The notes under the pieces are model-generated. The model was not told the DNA's origin. It did not search any database and saw only the letters and a program-made list of their open reading frames with translations. Source: Mollicutes bacterium (lineage in GTDB: Bacteria; Bacillota_I; Bacilli_A; Izemoplasmatales; Izemoplasmataceae). Taken from it: a stretch of 64,000 bases of DNA. Location of the stretch: assembly GCA_003554025.1 (NCBI GenBank), contig PWFC01000020.1:1-64000 (forward strand), in the 5' to 3' direction. Below, piece after piece: positions 43,429 through 50,185 of this stretch. Both the position numbers and the translations under genes were made by a program. Each line of letters starts with the position of its first letter. Position 1 is the first letter of the stretch.

Positions 43429-44523
43429 ATGAAGACCCGCTACGACCAGCGAAACACCATATTCTCCCGCATGCGCCTCCAACCTTCGACGCCCGCTTAC
43501 AACGAGTATTACGGACGTCATCCAAACGTCAAAGAAGCCGACGACGCTTTGCGAGGCATGGACATCATGAAAAATCTCCGAGCCGAAAAACACGAAAAGG
43601 ACAAAATTCATGCGCTGATGGATGCCGGCGACCAAAAAGTGCGCGGCCTGCATGAGAAACTCGCCTCTACAAAGCTTGGCCTGAGTCAAAAACCTCTCGC
43701 AAAGCAAGACGCCTTGAACCAGTTGCGTGAAGAAGGCGCCGTTGCTTATGGCGTTGTGCGTTTAAACGAAGCGCACTATTACACCGCCTACGGAGGCGTT
43801 GGCGAGAATTTAGGGCGCAAGGATTACGGGAAAAGTCCCGACAAACACTACACCCACGCCGTCGTTTTTGCCGTCCCGATGGATATGGAAGGTATTTTAG
43901 CCGCTCCGAAAGCGCCCTCGCTCATTGCGACGAAAAACGCTTATTTAAAGATGGCGGAAGCCGGTTATCGGCTTGCGAGCTCTTTGCAGCAACGCGGGTA
44001 TCCGACCGTTTTTGCAAGCGAGGATTTCTACCCGGCGCCCTTGGTGCCGCTCGCCTACGATGCGGGCATCGGAGAGATCGGCATGGCCAACCACATCGTC
44101 CATCCGGTCTATGGAAACCGCATTCGCCTCGGCGCCGTGTTCACCACACACCCCTTCGAAGAAGACGCGCCCGACGATTACGGCGTTGAAGATTTTTGCC
44201 GTCGTTGCGCCTTATGTCTGATGAACTGCCCCTCGCAGGCCATCAAGCACAAAAAGCGCATCGTCAACGGCCGCCCTTTTTTCAAATTTGACGAACACGC
44301 CTGCTTCAAGATGTTCAAACAATTCGGCACCGATTGTTCGATTTGCCTGCAAAGCTGTCCTTTTACCCACGGTATAAACGCTTGGGTGCGGCGGCGAATG
44401 CGCAAAAACCGCAAAAATATGGATTTGGTCGTCAAAGAGCACTTGCGCCAACGCGGCCGCAAACCCAAAGAACACAAGGAGCTATTTCTCAAAAGGGAGT
44501 GGTTTGATGGAAATCACCGTTGA
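43429..44523 (+). CDS. QueG/reductive-dehalogenase-like iron-sulfur protein
   Basis: The 364-residue protein has the cobalamin-dependent epoxyqueuosine reductase/RdhA core: AYDAGIGEIGMANHIVHPVYG, then GNRIRLGAVFTTHPF, followed by ferredoxin motifs CRRCALCLMNCP (CxxCxxCxxxCP) and CSICLQSCP, sufficient for two [4Fe-4S] clusters with one upstream Cys. It lacks a twin-arginine signal, so it acts in the cytosol, which favours the QueG-like group over respiratory dehalogenases. The HEAT-repeat tail of canonical QueG is absent and the N-terminal 115 residues do not match QueG closely, so the substrate is uncertain. GCTAAAGGAG supports the ATG at 43429. A PduO-type gene at 25401 provides a cobalamin link. 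Confidence 0.78.
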   Translation: MKTRYDQRNTIFSRMRLQPSTPAYNEYYGRHPNVKEADDALRGMDIMKNLRAEKHEKDKIHALMDAGDQKVRGLHEKLASTKLGLSQKPLAKQDALNQLREEGAVAYGVVRLNEAHYYTAYGGVGENLGRKDYGKSPDKHYTHAVVFAVPMDMEGILAAPKAPSLIATKNAYLKMAEAGYRLASSLQQRGYPTVFASEDFYPAPLVPLAYDAGIGEIGMANHIVHPVYGNRIRLGAVFTTHPFEEDAPDDYGVEDFCRRCALCLMNCPSQAIKHKKRIVNGRPFFKFDEHACFKMFKQFGTDCSICLQSCPFTHGINAWVRRRMRKNRKNMDLVVKEHLRQRGRKPKEHKELFLKREWFDGNHR

Positions 44524-44740
44524 CATTCACGGCATGAGCGAATACGACGCCATCAAGTACTTAGAAGACGTCGTTAAAAACGCCGCTAGCGAAACCAGGA
44601 CCATACGCGTCATCCACGGGTATTCGCGGGGCGACACGCTAAAAGAGATGATGAGCGACCCCAACAAGCTGCGCAGCCGCCGCATCAAAAGAAGAAGGTA
44701 CACCCAAAATCGCGGCGAAACGCTTTTGGAGCTTTATTGA
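44507..44740 (+). CDS. Stand-alone Smr domain protein
   Basis: The 77-residue protein is essentially one Smr domain: VDIHGMSEYDAIKYLEDVV, the catalytic-type motif TIRVIHGYSRGDTLKEMM (HGxGxG-like, here HGYSRGDTL), and a basic C-terminal tail (RSRRIKRRRYTQNRG). Smr domains nick DNA or cleave RNA, for example at collided ribosomes in SmrB. The ATG at 44507 follows AAGGGAG and overlaps the end of the Fe-S gene by 17 bases. The substrate is not evident. Confidence 0.84.
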   Translation: MEITVDIHGMSEYDAIKYLEDVVKNAASETRTIRVIHGYSRGDTLKEMMSDPNKLRSRRIKRRRYTQNRGETLLELY

Positions 44741-44741
44741 C

Positions 44742-45044
44742 ATGTGGAGAAGCGCTCCGGCACGAACCGTTTTCTTGATTGGGTTTGTCCTCGGCTTCGT
44801 TTTGATGGGGAGCGCTTTTTTCAGTGGCGCCTACAACGTTCTATTGTTTACTTTGGGGCTTATGATTTTCGTTGGCGCGTTTTTCTCCGCGCAAGTCCTT
44901 CACGCCTTTTTGGCCCTCCGCGAGGAGGAAAGACGCCGCAAACGGCAAATGACGCCTTGCCAAAATTGCCAAGCGCTTCTTTATCCCGAAGAGACGGTTT
45001 GCCCGTATTGCCAAACCCGGCGCAAAGAAGACCTCCAACCTTAA
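44742..45044 (+). CDS. Two-helix membrane protein with C-terminal zinc ribbon
   Basis: The 100-residue protein has two membrane helices (about 8-30 and 33-57) and a cytosolic zinc ribbon with CQNC and CPYC (about residues 73-76 and 87-90). It starts one base after the Smr stop. Such small zinc-ribbon membrane proteins are common in Bacillota but have no known function. It is the last gene of the run that begins at 41364. Confidence 0.8.
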   Translation: MWRSAPARTVFLIGFVLGFVLMGSAFFSGAYNVLLFTLGLMIFVGAFFSAQVLHAFLALREEERRRKRQMTPCQNCQALLYPEETVCPYCQTRRKEDLQP

Positions 45045-45051
45045 TTTTTCG

Positions 45052-45080
45052 TTGACAATCCTTCGGAATCTTGTTACACT
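45052..45080 (+). promoter_or_regulatory. SigA-type promoter of degV paralog 2
   Basis: Consensus TTGACA (45052-45057) and the extended -10 TGTTACACT (TACACT 45075-45080) are spaced by 17 bases. This is one of the strongest promoters in the window. Confidence 0.88.
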
Positions 45081-45126
45081 TGTCATAAATAAACTTTGAA
45101 CATCAAAACATATCTGGAGGCAAACG

Positions 45127-45984
45127 ATGAAAAAGATTGGTTTTGTGGTATGCGGCAACTCCGGCATCGATTATTTGGATCACGACTACGACATTCGTGT
45201 CATCCGTTCCACGCTGCTTTTCGGCGACAAGGAATACACCGATTTCGTTGACATCAAGGCGGAGGATTTTTACAAGCAATTGAAAGAAAACCCCGATCTT
45301 CATCCGACCACCGCTCAAACGGCGACGGGGGTTATTTTGGAGACCTACGAACAACTCAAGAAAGACGGCTACACCGACGCAATCGTCGTTACGATTTCTT
45401 CGAAATTGAGCGGCACGTATGAAGGCGCCAAAATGGCCGCAAGCATGGTTGAAGGCATCAACGTGCACGTCTTCGATTCGCTTTCGCTTTCTTACAACGA
45501 AGCGTACATGGTCTTGCGCGCCGCAGAACTGGCGCAAGCGGGCAAGGACGTTCCCGAAATCATCGACGAACTCTCTTGGATTCGCGAACACCAAGGGCTT
45601 TATGTGTCGGTCGATACACTCAGGTACTTGGTCAAAAACGGCCGTTTAACCGGCGCGAGCGGATTTTTGGGATCGTTTTTGAAAATCAAGCCCATGCTCC
45701 ATTTGACACGCGAGGGGCGGGTTGAGCCTGTAGAAAAAATCCGGACCCGCAAAAAAGCGATTGAACGCATCATCGAAAAATTCCTTGACGATTTCGAAGA
45801 CGCAAAAAACATGGAAGTCTTCGTCATCCATTCGAACGCTTTTGACGCCATCGACTACGTCAAGGACAAACTAAAGGCCGCACGGCCCGATTTCGGCGAA
45901 ATCAAGGATTATCCGTTGACACCTGTGGTGGGCGCGCATGCGGGCCCTGGCGCCATCGCCATCGGGTGGATTTTGAAAAGATAA
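45127..45984 (+). CDS. DegV family fatty-acid-binding protein (paralog 2)
   Basis: The 285-residue protein is close to paralog 1: VVTISSKLSGTYEGAKM, VDTLRYLVKNGRLTGASGFLGSF, LKIKPMLHLTREGRVEP and C-terminal GAHAGPGAIAIGWI. Its N-terminus reads VCGNSGIDYLDHDYDIRVIR, again without the DSTADLP motif. It should bind a fatty acid for phosphorylation or transfer. CTGGAGG precedes the ATG. It has its own strong promoter and no nearby terminator; the MarR gene follows 49 bases later with a separate -10. Confidence 0.9.
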   Translation: MKKIGFVVCGNSGIDYLDHDYDIRVIRSTLLFGDKEYTDFVDIKAEDFYKQLKENPDLHPTTAQTATGVILETYEQLKKDGYTDAIVVTISSKLSGTYEGAKMAASMVEGINVHVFDSLSLSYNEAYMVLRAAELAQAGKDVPEIIDELSWIREHQGLYVSVDTLRYLVKNGRLTGASGFLGSFLKIKPMLHLTREGRVEPVEKIRTRKKAIERIIEKFLDDFEDAKNMEVFVIHSNAFDAIDYVKDKLKAARPDFGEIKDYPLTPVVGAHAGPGAIAIGWILKR

Positions 45985-46006
45985 TGCATAACGCGCCGTT
46001 TTTCGC

Positions 46007-46012
46007 TATAAT
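46007..46012 (+). promoter_or_regulatory. Probable -10 of the MarR-PadR-HAAS-DegV operon
   Basis: TATAAT in CGCTATAAT lies about 22 bases before the MarR start. No good -35 was found. Confidence 0.45.
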
Positions 46013-46033
46013 AGGTAATGAGGCAGGTGATGT

Positions 46034-46483
46034 GTGTTGAAAGAATCAGAAAAAGCGAAGGAAGTCATCAACGAGTTGCTCGTCGAAGTGTTCAACCACA
46101 TATTGAGCATCGAACAAGAGCATCTGCGCAAACAGGGCGTACAGCTTTCCATGAACGAAATCCACGTTTTGGAAGCGATCAAAAAAAGCAGCGAAGCGAC
46201 GATGTCGAATGTCGCCAAACGTTTGCGCATAACGGTGGGAACGTTGACGACGTCCATCAACCGTCTTGTTGAAAAGGGGTATTGCGAACGATATTCGAAA
46301 CCCGGCGACCGCCGCAAAGTCTTCCTCCGGCTGACCAAAAAAGCGGAAAAAGTGCTCAAAATTCACGACGATTTTCATGAAGAGATGATCACCGCCACGC
46401 TTGAGGACTTGAAATTAGAAGACAACACCGTGCTTATCGATTCGTTAGAAAAATTAAGCGCGTATTTCAAAGAGAAGTATTAG
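46034..46483 (+). CDS. MarR family transcriptional regulator
   Basis: The 149-residue protein is a winged-helix MarR regulator: SMNEIHVLEAIKKSSEATMSNVAKRLRI (helix-turn-helix start), TVGTLTTSINRLVEKGYCER and the wing SKPGDRRKVFLRLTKKAEKVL. It could be FabT-like, since the operon ends in a DegV fatty-acid-binding gene, but MarR sequences alone do not reveal the ligand. Start uncertain: GTG at 46034 is close to AGGTGA (46025-46030); TTG at 46037 is better spaced. A PadR gene follows in the same transcript. Confidence 0.88.
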   Translation: MLKESEKAKEVINELLVEVFNHILSIEQEHLRKQGVQLSMNEIHVLEAIKKSSEATMSNVAKRLRITVGTLTTSINRLVEKGYCERYSKPGDRRKVFLRLTKKAEKVLKIHDDFHEEMITATLEDLKLEDNTVLIDSLEKLSAYFKEKY

Positions 46484-46497
46484 GGAGGGGAAGTTTC

Positions 46498-46830
46498 TTG
46501 TCGATCAGCTCCGATGTGTTGCGCGGTCATCTTGAGAGCATCATTTTGACGTTGATTCAGGAAAAGGACCGTTACGGCTACGAAATCGCCAGCGAAATAA
46601 GGGAGCGCACCCATGAAACCTTTGAAATGAAAGAGGCCACGCTTTATTCGATGGTGCAGCGGCTTGAGCGCAAGGAACTCATCACTTCCTACGTCGGCGA
46701 AAAGAGCCATGGCGGAAAACGCCGCTACTACCGCATCACCCCGCTTGGAAAAGCGTACTTGCAAGAAAAACGAAAAGAATGGGATGCGCTTCAGTCTGTG
46801 ATGAGCGTGTTTTTGGAGGGTCAATCATGA
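46498..46830 (+). CDS. PadR family transcriptional regulator (second)
   Basis: The 110-residue PadR protein has RGHLESIILTLIQEKDRYGYEI, the recognition helix EATLYSMVQRLERKELI, and the wing GGKRRYYRITPLGKAYLQEK. TTG start at 46498 after AGGGAGGGG. It ends in an ATGA overlap with a HAAS-domain gene, the same PadR-HAAS pairing as at 26945-28358. Confidence 0.9.
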   Translation: MSISSDVLRGHLESIILTLIQEKDRYGYEIASEIRERTHETFEMKEATLYSMVQRLERKELITSYVGEKSHGGKRRYYRITPLGKAYLQEKRKEWDALQSVMSVFLEGQS

Positions 46831-47261
46831 AAAGCATTGAGCAATTCATCAAACGCGTGTTCAAAAACCATCCGCCTAAAGACCGCAGCCTCCAACAATT
46901 GATCGAGATGCTTGAGGAAAAGGTCGAGGATTTGAAAGAAGAGGGATACACCGAAGAAGACGCCATCGACAAAACCATCAAGGAATTCGGTGATTTAGAA
47001 GACTACGATTTGCCCAACATGGAAAAAGAAAAAAGACGCCATATACGCATCAAGACAATCAAACATCACAAAAACGCGTTGCTTTTTTCCGGGATATCCT
47101 CCGCGCTGATCATCGCCATTTCGCTTTTGTTGAATTTCGTGCTGTTTCGCGACCTCGGTGTCTTGTCGAAACCATGGTCCCCCATCGTTGCAATCGGCGT
47201 GCTTTTTTGGCCGCTTAGCCTACTATACAAACTATTAAATAAAAAGGGAGATATGTCATGA
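46827..47261 (+). CDS. HAAS-domain two-helix membrane protein
   Basis: The 144-residue protein starts with a HAAS/permease-prefix-like helical domain (about 1-70; LQQLIEMLEEKVEDLKEEGY, EDAIDKTIKEFGDLEDY), followed by a basic linker and two membrane helices (about 87-110 and 118-136). ATGA overlaps join it to the PadR gene on one side and to degV paralog 3 on the other. HAAS domains are thought to dock signalling partners such as histidine kinases or PadR-linked systems; the partner here is unknown. Confidence 0.8.
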   Translation: MKSIEQFIKRVFKNHPPKDRSLQQLIEMLEEKVEDLKEEGYTEEDAIDKTIKEFGDLEDYDLPNMEKEKRRHIRIKTIKHHKNALLFSGISSALIIAISLLLNFVLFRDLGVLSKPWSPIVAIGVLFWPLSLLYKLLNKKGDMS

Positions 47262-48130
47262 AAAAAACCGCAGTCATCGCTGTTAGCACAGGATGCTTGG
47301 ATTATCTTGACATCAAGCACGACAACCTCTTCATCATTCGCTGCAAAATCATCATGGGCGACAAAACCTACAACGATTATGTAGACCTAAACGCCGACAA
47401 GTTTTACGAAACCATCAAAAGCGATTCAAACATCATTCCCACTTCTTCAATGCCCTCGTTAGGGGAAATCACCGAAGCGTTTGAAGAGATTGAAAAGGCC
47501 GGGTACGAAGAGGTCATCGTCAACACCATCTCCAGCGCATTGAGCGGAACGTATCAGACTTGCCAAATGGCGAAAAATTCTTACGAAGGCAAGCTGGAGA
47601 TCCATCTTGTCGATACGAAGAACGCCGCCATCAGCGAGGGGTTCATCTCGCTTGAAGCGCTGCGACTCATTGAAGAAGGCAAAGACGCCAAAACGATCGT
47701 CCCCTACCTTGAAAAGCTTTCGCTTTGCCGCACGCAGTATTTCATGGTCGACAACCTACGGTTGCTTGTCAAAAACGGCCGTTTGAGCGGCGCGAGCGGA
47801 CTGCTTGGCCGCATGTTCAAAATCAAGCCGATTTTGGAAGTCAACGACGAAGGCAAAATCGTGCCCTTTGAAAAAGTGCGCACCCAAAGAAAGTCGCTCG
47901 AACGCATGGTCGATCATATCCTCGAACAACTCAAGTCGCTCGACAATTTCGTCATCACTTACAACACCAGCGACAACACCGAAGGGTTCGAATATGTCAA
48001 AAGCCGCATCGAAGCGCTTTACCCCAAAGTGAAATCCTACGCCGCGCCCATCACCCCCGTCATCGGGGCGCACACCGGGCACGGCACCGTCGGCATCGCG
48101 TATTTCGATTTGGACAAAGCCAAAGAGTAA
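47258..48130 (+). CDS. DegV family fatty-acid-binding protein (paralog 3)
   Basis: The 290-residue protein is the most divergent of the three DegV copies: VNTISSALSGTYQTCQMAKN, MVDNLRLLVKNGRLSGASGL, KIKPILEVNDEGKIVPFEK and GAHTGHGTVGIAYFDLD. The N-terminus AVSTGCLDYLDIKHDNLFIIR keeps the LDY motif in place of DSTADLP. It is the last gene of the MarR-PadR-HAAS-DegV unit, so its level is probably set by the two regulators. The ATG overlaps the HAAS stop. Confidence 0.9.
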   Translation: MKKTAVIAVSTGCLDYLDIKHDNLFIIRCKIIMGDKTYNDYVDLNADKFYETIKSDSNIIPTSSMPSLGEITEAFEEIEKAGYEEVIVNTISSALSGTYQTCQMAKNSYEGKLEIHLVDTKNAAISEGFISLEALRLIEEGKDAKTIVPYLEKLSLCRTQYFMVDNLRLLVKNGRLSGASGLLGRMFKIKPILEVNDEGKIVPFEKVRTQRKSLERMVDHILEQLKSLDNFVITYNTSDNTEGFEYVKSRIEALYPKVKSYAAPITPVIGAHTGHGTVGIAYFDLDKAKE

Positions 48131-48147
48131 CGACTCTCCTTTCATAG

Positions 48148-48177
48148 AAAGATGCGCTTTTTTGAAGCGCATCTTTT
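48148..48177 (+). terminator. Terminator of the MarR-PadR-HAAS-DegV operon
   Basis: A 12-bp stem AAAGATGCGCTT (48148-48159) and AAGCGCATCTTT (48165-48176) with loop TTTTG and T-rich tail. Confidence 0.88.
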
Positions 48178-48180
48178 CCT

Positions 48181-48209
48181 TTGCATTTTCAATAGGAATC
48201 GGTTATACT
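48181..48209 (+). promoter_or_regulatory. Promoter of the EetB-like gene
   Basis: TTGCAT (48181-48186) and TATACT (48204-48209) are spaced by 17 bases. The 40-base leader holds a small hairpin CCACG (48227-48231) / CGTGG (48236-48240). Confidence 0.75.
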
Positions 48210-48255
48210 AAAACGCGCAAATTCCGCCACGCAACCGTGGACGATAGGTGGTTTC

Positions 48256-48771
48256 ATGAACACGAAAAGATTGGTGTTTCTCGCGATTATGCTCACCGTG
48301 AGCATAGCGCTCAATATTATAGAACGACTCGTGCTGATGGGGTTCACCGGCCTTCCCATGGTCCGCCTTGGCCTTGCGAACGTCGTCGTTTTGATTTTGC
48401 TTTACGTGTATTCTTTCCGCGACGCTTTCGCCGTGCTTTTGCTTCGGATTCTTCTCGTCGGCCTCCTTGCTCCGGGCGCTACGATTTTTTCTTTTTTCCT
48501 GTCCTTGGCGGGCGGTCTTTTCGCCATCGCGATGATGACGCTTTTCAAACGGCTTCCGTCTTTTAGCATCATAGGCGTCAGCGTAATGGGCGCGGCCGGT
48601 CATGCCGTTGGCCAGATTTTGACGGCGGTGTTTTTGTTCTCAACAGAAGAAGTCGTCTTCATCCTTCCTTTGTTCATGACCTTGAGCATTCCGACCGGTG
48701 TTTTCACCGGAATCGTGGCCAAGCGGATGATTGTTCTTTTGAAACAGACATCCTCGACCTACGAATATTAA
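48256..48771 (+). CDS. EetB-like / heptaprenyl-diphosphate-synthase-component-I family membrane protein
   Basis: The 171-residue protein belongs to the Gx-transporter/Hpre_diP_synt_I family, with five hydrophobic segments and the core block LPMVRLGLANVVVLILLY, then FRDAFAVLLLRILLVGLL, and GHAVGQILTAVFLF. In Listeria this family member (EetB) is encoded in the flavin-based extracellular electron transfer locus and is thought to supply flavin to the cell surface. Here apbE-like, PplA-like and NusG II genes follow, supporting the same role. AGGTGG precedes the ATG. The substrate is inferred from context. Confidence 0.84.
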   Translation: MNTKRLVFLAIMLTVSIALNIIERLVLMGFTGLPMVRLGLANVVVLILLYVYSFRDAFAVLLLRILLVGLLAPGATIFSFFLSLAGGLFAIAMMTLFKRLPSFSIIGVSVMGAAGHAVGQILTAVFLFSTEEVVFILPLFMTLSIPTGVFTGIVAKRMIVLLKQTSSTYEY

Positions 48772-48803
48772 AAAAATCTCGCCGGATAGCGAGATTTTTT
48801 TAT
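48771..48803. terminator. Bidirectional terminator between the EetB-like gene and apbE
   Basis: AATCTCGC (48775-48782) pairs with GCGAGATT (48789-48796) around CGGATA, with an A-run before and T-run after. It serves both converging genes. Confidence 0.9.
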
Positions 48804-50083
48804 TTTTTCTGTTTGCGGATGCGCAAAACCAGCAACACGCCTCCTGCGGCGACGATGAATCCGCCGCCAATGACCAAAAGAGGCAAGATGCAAGGCGGAC
48901 GGTCCTCGGGAGCGCTCCATTCATGACCGTGCAGAAGTTCGCCTTCAAAGCCTTCCGTTTTGAAGATGCGGCCGTCGGCGCCGTAGAAAACGCCTTCGGT
49001 ATCTTCGAGATTTTCAACGAACGCAAGCGCTTCTTCAAGCGGCATCAAAAACGCGGCGGTTACCAAGATGTCGCCGATTAAGGGGTCGTCGGTCTCTAAC
49101 CACGCACCCAAAAAATAGTCCTTTTGCGTGTTGCAAAGCAGTTCGTCACGGATGCGTTCGAAACGGCTTTGGTCTTCTTCAAGCGAACCGCTCGGATAAA
49201 GGGTGTAGGGGTTGATCAGATGGTGGTAGCGCACGCCGTCGACTTCGAAATAGCGTTCGTAGTTTCCGCTGCCGACGATGTTTCTTCCATCGGCGATGAA
49301 AATTTCGGCGAACACTTCCCGCTCACCGCGAATGATCGACCATATGTCGGGTTCAAAGGCAGGGTCGACAAATTCGATTTTCCAAAGACCGCTTTCTCTT
49401 GTGGGGTGTTCTCCGTAGACTTCGATGTTCGAAGTGCCGGCGTTTAGGATGAACGCTTCGATTTCGTCATACGTTTTAAGGTATTCTCCGGCGACTTTCG
49501 CGCCATAGCCTTTGGCGATGCCGCCCAAGTCGAGCTTCATGCCTTCTTCGATGCGGACGGTCCGGTTTTCCTCATCGAGCGTGACATCTTTGATGTCCGT
49601 ATGACGGTCGGCCTCGTTCAATTCATCTTCGGTGGGCAAGTCTTCCCTTTCCAATTCGCAGTGCATGCCGGAGCACATATCGAGACGCTCTTGCCATAGC
49701 GAGATGATTGGTCCGAGGGCGATGTTGAAATAGCCGTCGGTCTTCTCGTAGTATTCAACGCCCAACGAAATCATCTCGAAAAGGTGAACGTCCACTTCGT
49801 GGTCGACGCCCGGATTTTCGTTGATGGTGCGCAGGTTTGTCAGGTCTTCGTAATCGTCGAAGATGGTCGCGAGCCTATGAATTTCTTGCAGCGTGTCTTC
49901 AAAACCCGACAAAATGCCGTCAATGTCGGCTTCAGTTGTCGCATACAGCGTCAAATCGATGGTCGTGTCGTAATATTGGGTGTATGTGCGCTCGGTGCGG
50001 ATTGGTTCTTCCGTTTCGCCCGAAAGCGAAGCCGGGAAGCTTAGGGTTAGAGCACCAAGCAGAAGAAGCAGTATTTTACGCAT
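48800..50083 (-). CDS. apbE: FAD:protein FMN transferase, surface-anchored (ApbE/FmnB-like)
   Basis: The 427-residue enzyme attaches FMN covalently to threonine residues of target proteins outside the membrane. It has an N-terminal signal sequence (LLLLLGALTLSFPASL) without a lipobox Cys, the ApbE body with YYDTTIDLTLYA, LDLGGIAKGYGAKVAGEYL, AFILNAGTSNIEVYGEH and the metal/FAD segment YHHLINPYTLYPSG, and an extra C-terminal membrane helix (LPLLVIGGGFIVAAGGVLLVL) with a KKK-type tail. The enzyme is therefore anchored at its C-terminus, unlike lipoprotein FmnB. The likely target is the twin-repeat lipoprotein gene just upstream. AAAGGAACG supports the start at 50083. Confidence 0.9.
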   Translation of the reverse strand: MRKILLLLLGALTLSFPASLSGETEEPIRTERTYTQYYDTTIDLTLYATTEADIDGILSGFEDTLQEIHRLATIFDDYEDLTNLRTINENPGVDHEVDVHLFEMISLGVEYYEKTDGYFNIALGPIISLWQERLDMCSGMHCELEREDLPTEDELNEADRHTDIKDVTLDEENRTVRIEEGMKLDLGGIAKGYGAKVAGEYLKTYDEIEAFILNAGTSNIEVYGEHPTRESGLWKIEFVDPAFEPDIWSIIRGEREVFAEIFIADGRNIVGSGNYERYFEVDGVRYHHLINPYTLYPSGSLEEDQSRFERIRDELLCNTQKDYFLGAWLETDDPLIGDILVTAAFLMPLEEALAFVENLEDTEGVFYGADGRIFKTEGFEGELLHGHEWSAPEDRPPCILPLLVIGGGFIVAAGGVLLVLRIRKQKK

Positions 50084-50109
50084 AGAAATCGTTCCTTTCA
50101 ACCGCTGAC

Positions 50110-50118
50110 ATTATACCA
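50110..50118 (-). promoter_or_regulatory. Extended -10 promoter of apbE
   Basis: On the minus strand TGGTATAAT reads from 50118 to 50110. It lies between the PplA-like terminator and apbE, so the two genes can be transcribed separately. Confidence 0.6.
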
Positions 50119-50147
50119 CGCCGTACTCCAAAGCGAAAGATTGGCGC

Positions 50148-50179
50148 AAAAAAAATGCGCTTCCGAAGAAGCGCATTTT
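50148..50179 (-). terminator. Terminator of the PplA-like gene
   Basis: AAAATGCGCTTC (50152-50163) pairs with GAAGCGCATTTT (50168-50179) around CGAA. The T-run needed for minus-strand termination is formed by the A-run at 50148-50155. Confidence 0.88.
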
Positions 50180-50185
50180 CAAGAA

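Noticed and set aside
43429-44523. Respiratory reductive dehalogenase
   Set aside because: There is no Tat signal peptide and no RdhB membrane anchor gene next to it.
40110-45044. A defence island around the OLD-like gene
   Set aside because: The neighbours are a photolyase and metabolic-type enzymes, with no reverse transcriptase, helicase, restriction or toxin-antitoxin gene and no sign of recent transfer in codon use.
48210-48255. A flavin or cobalamin riboswitch before the EetB-like gene
   Set aside because: The leader is only about 40 bases with one five-base-pair hairpin, much too short for an FMN or B12 aptamer.
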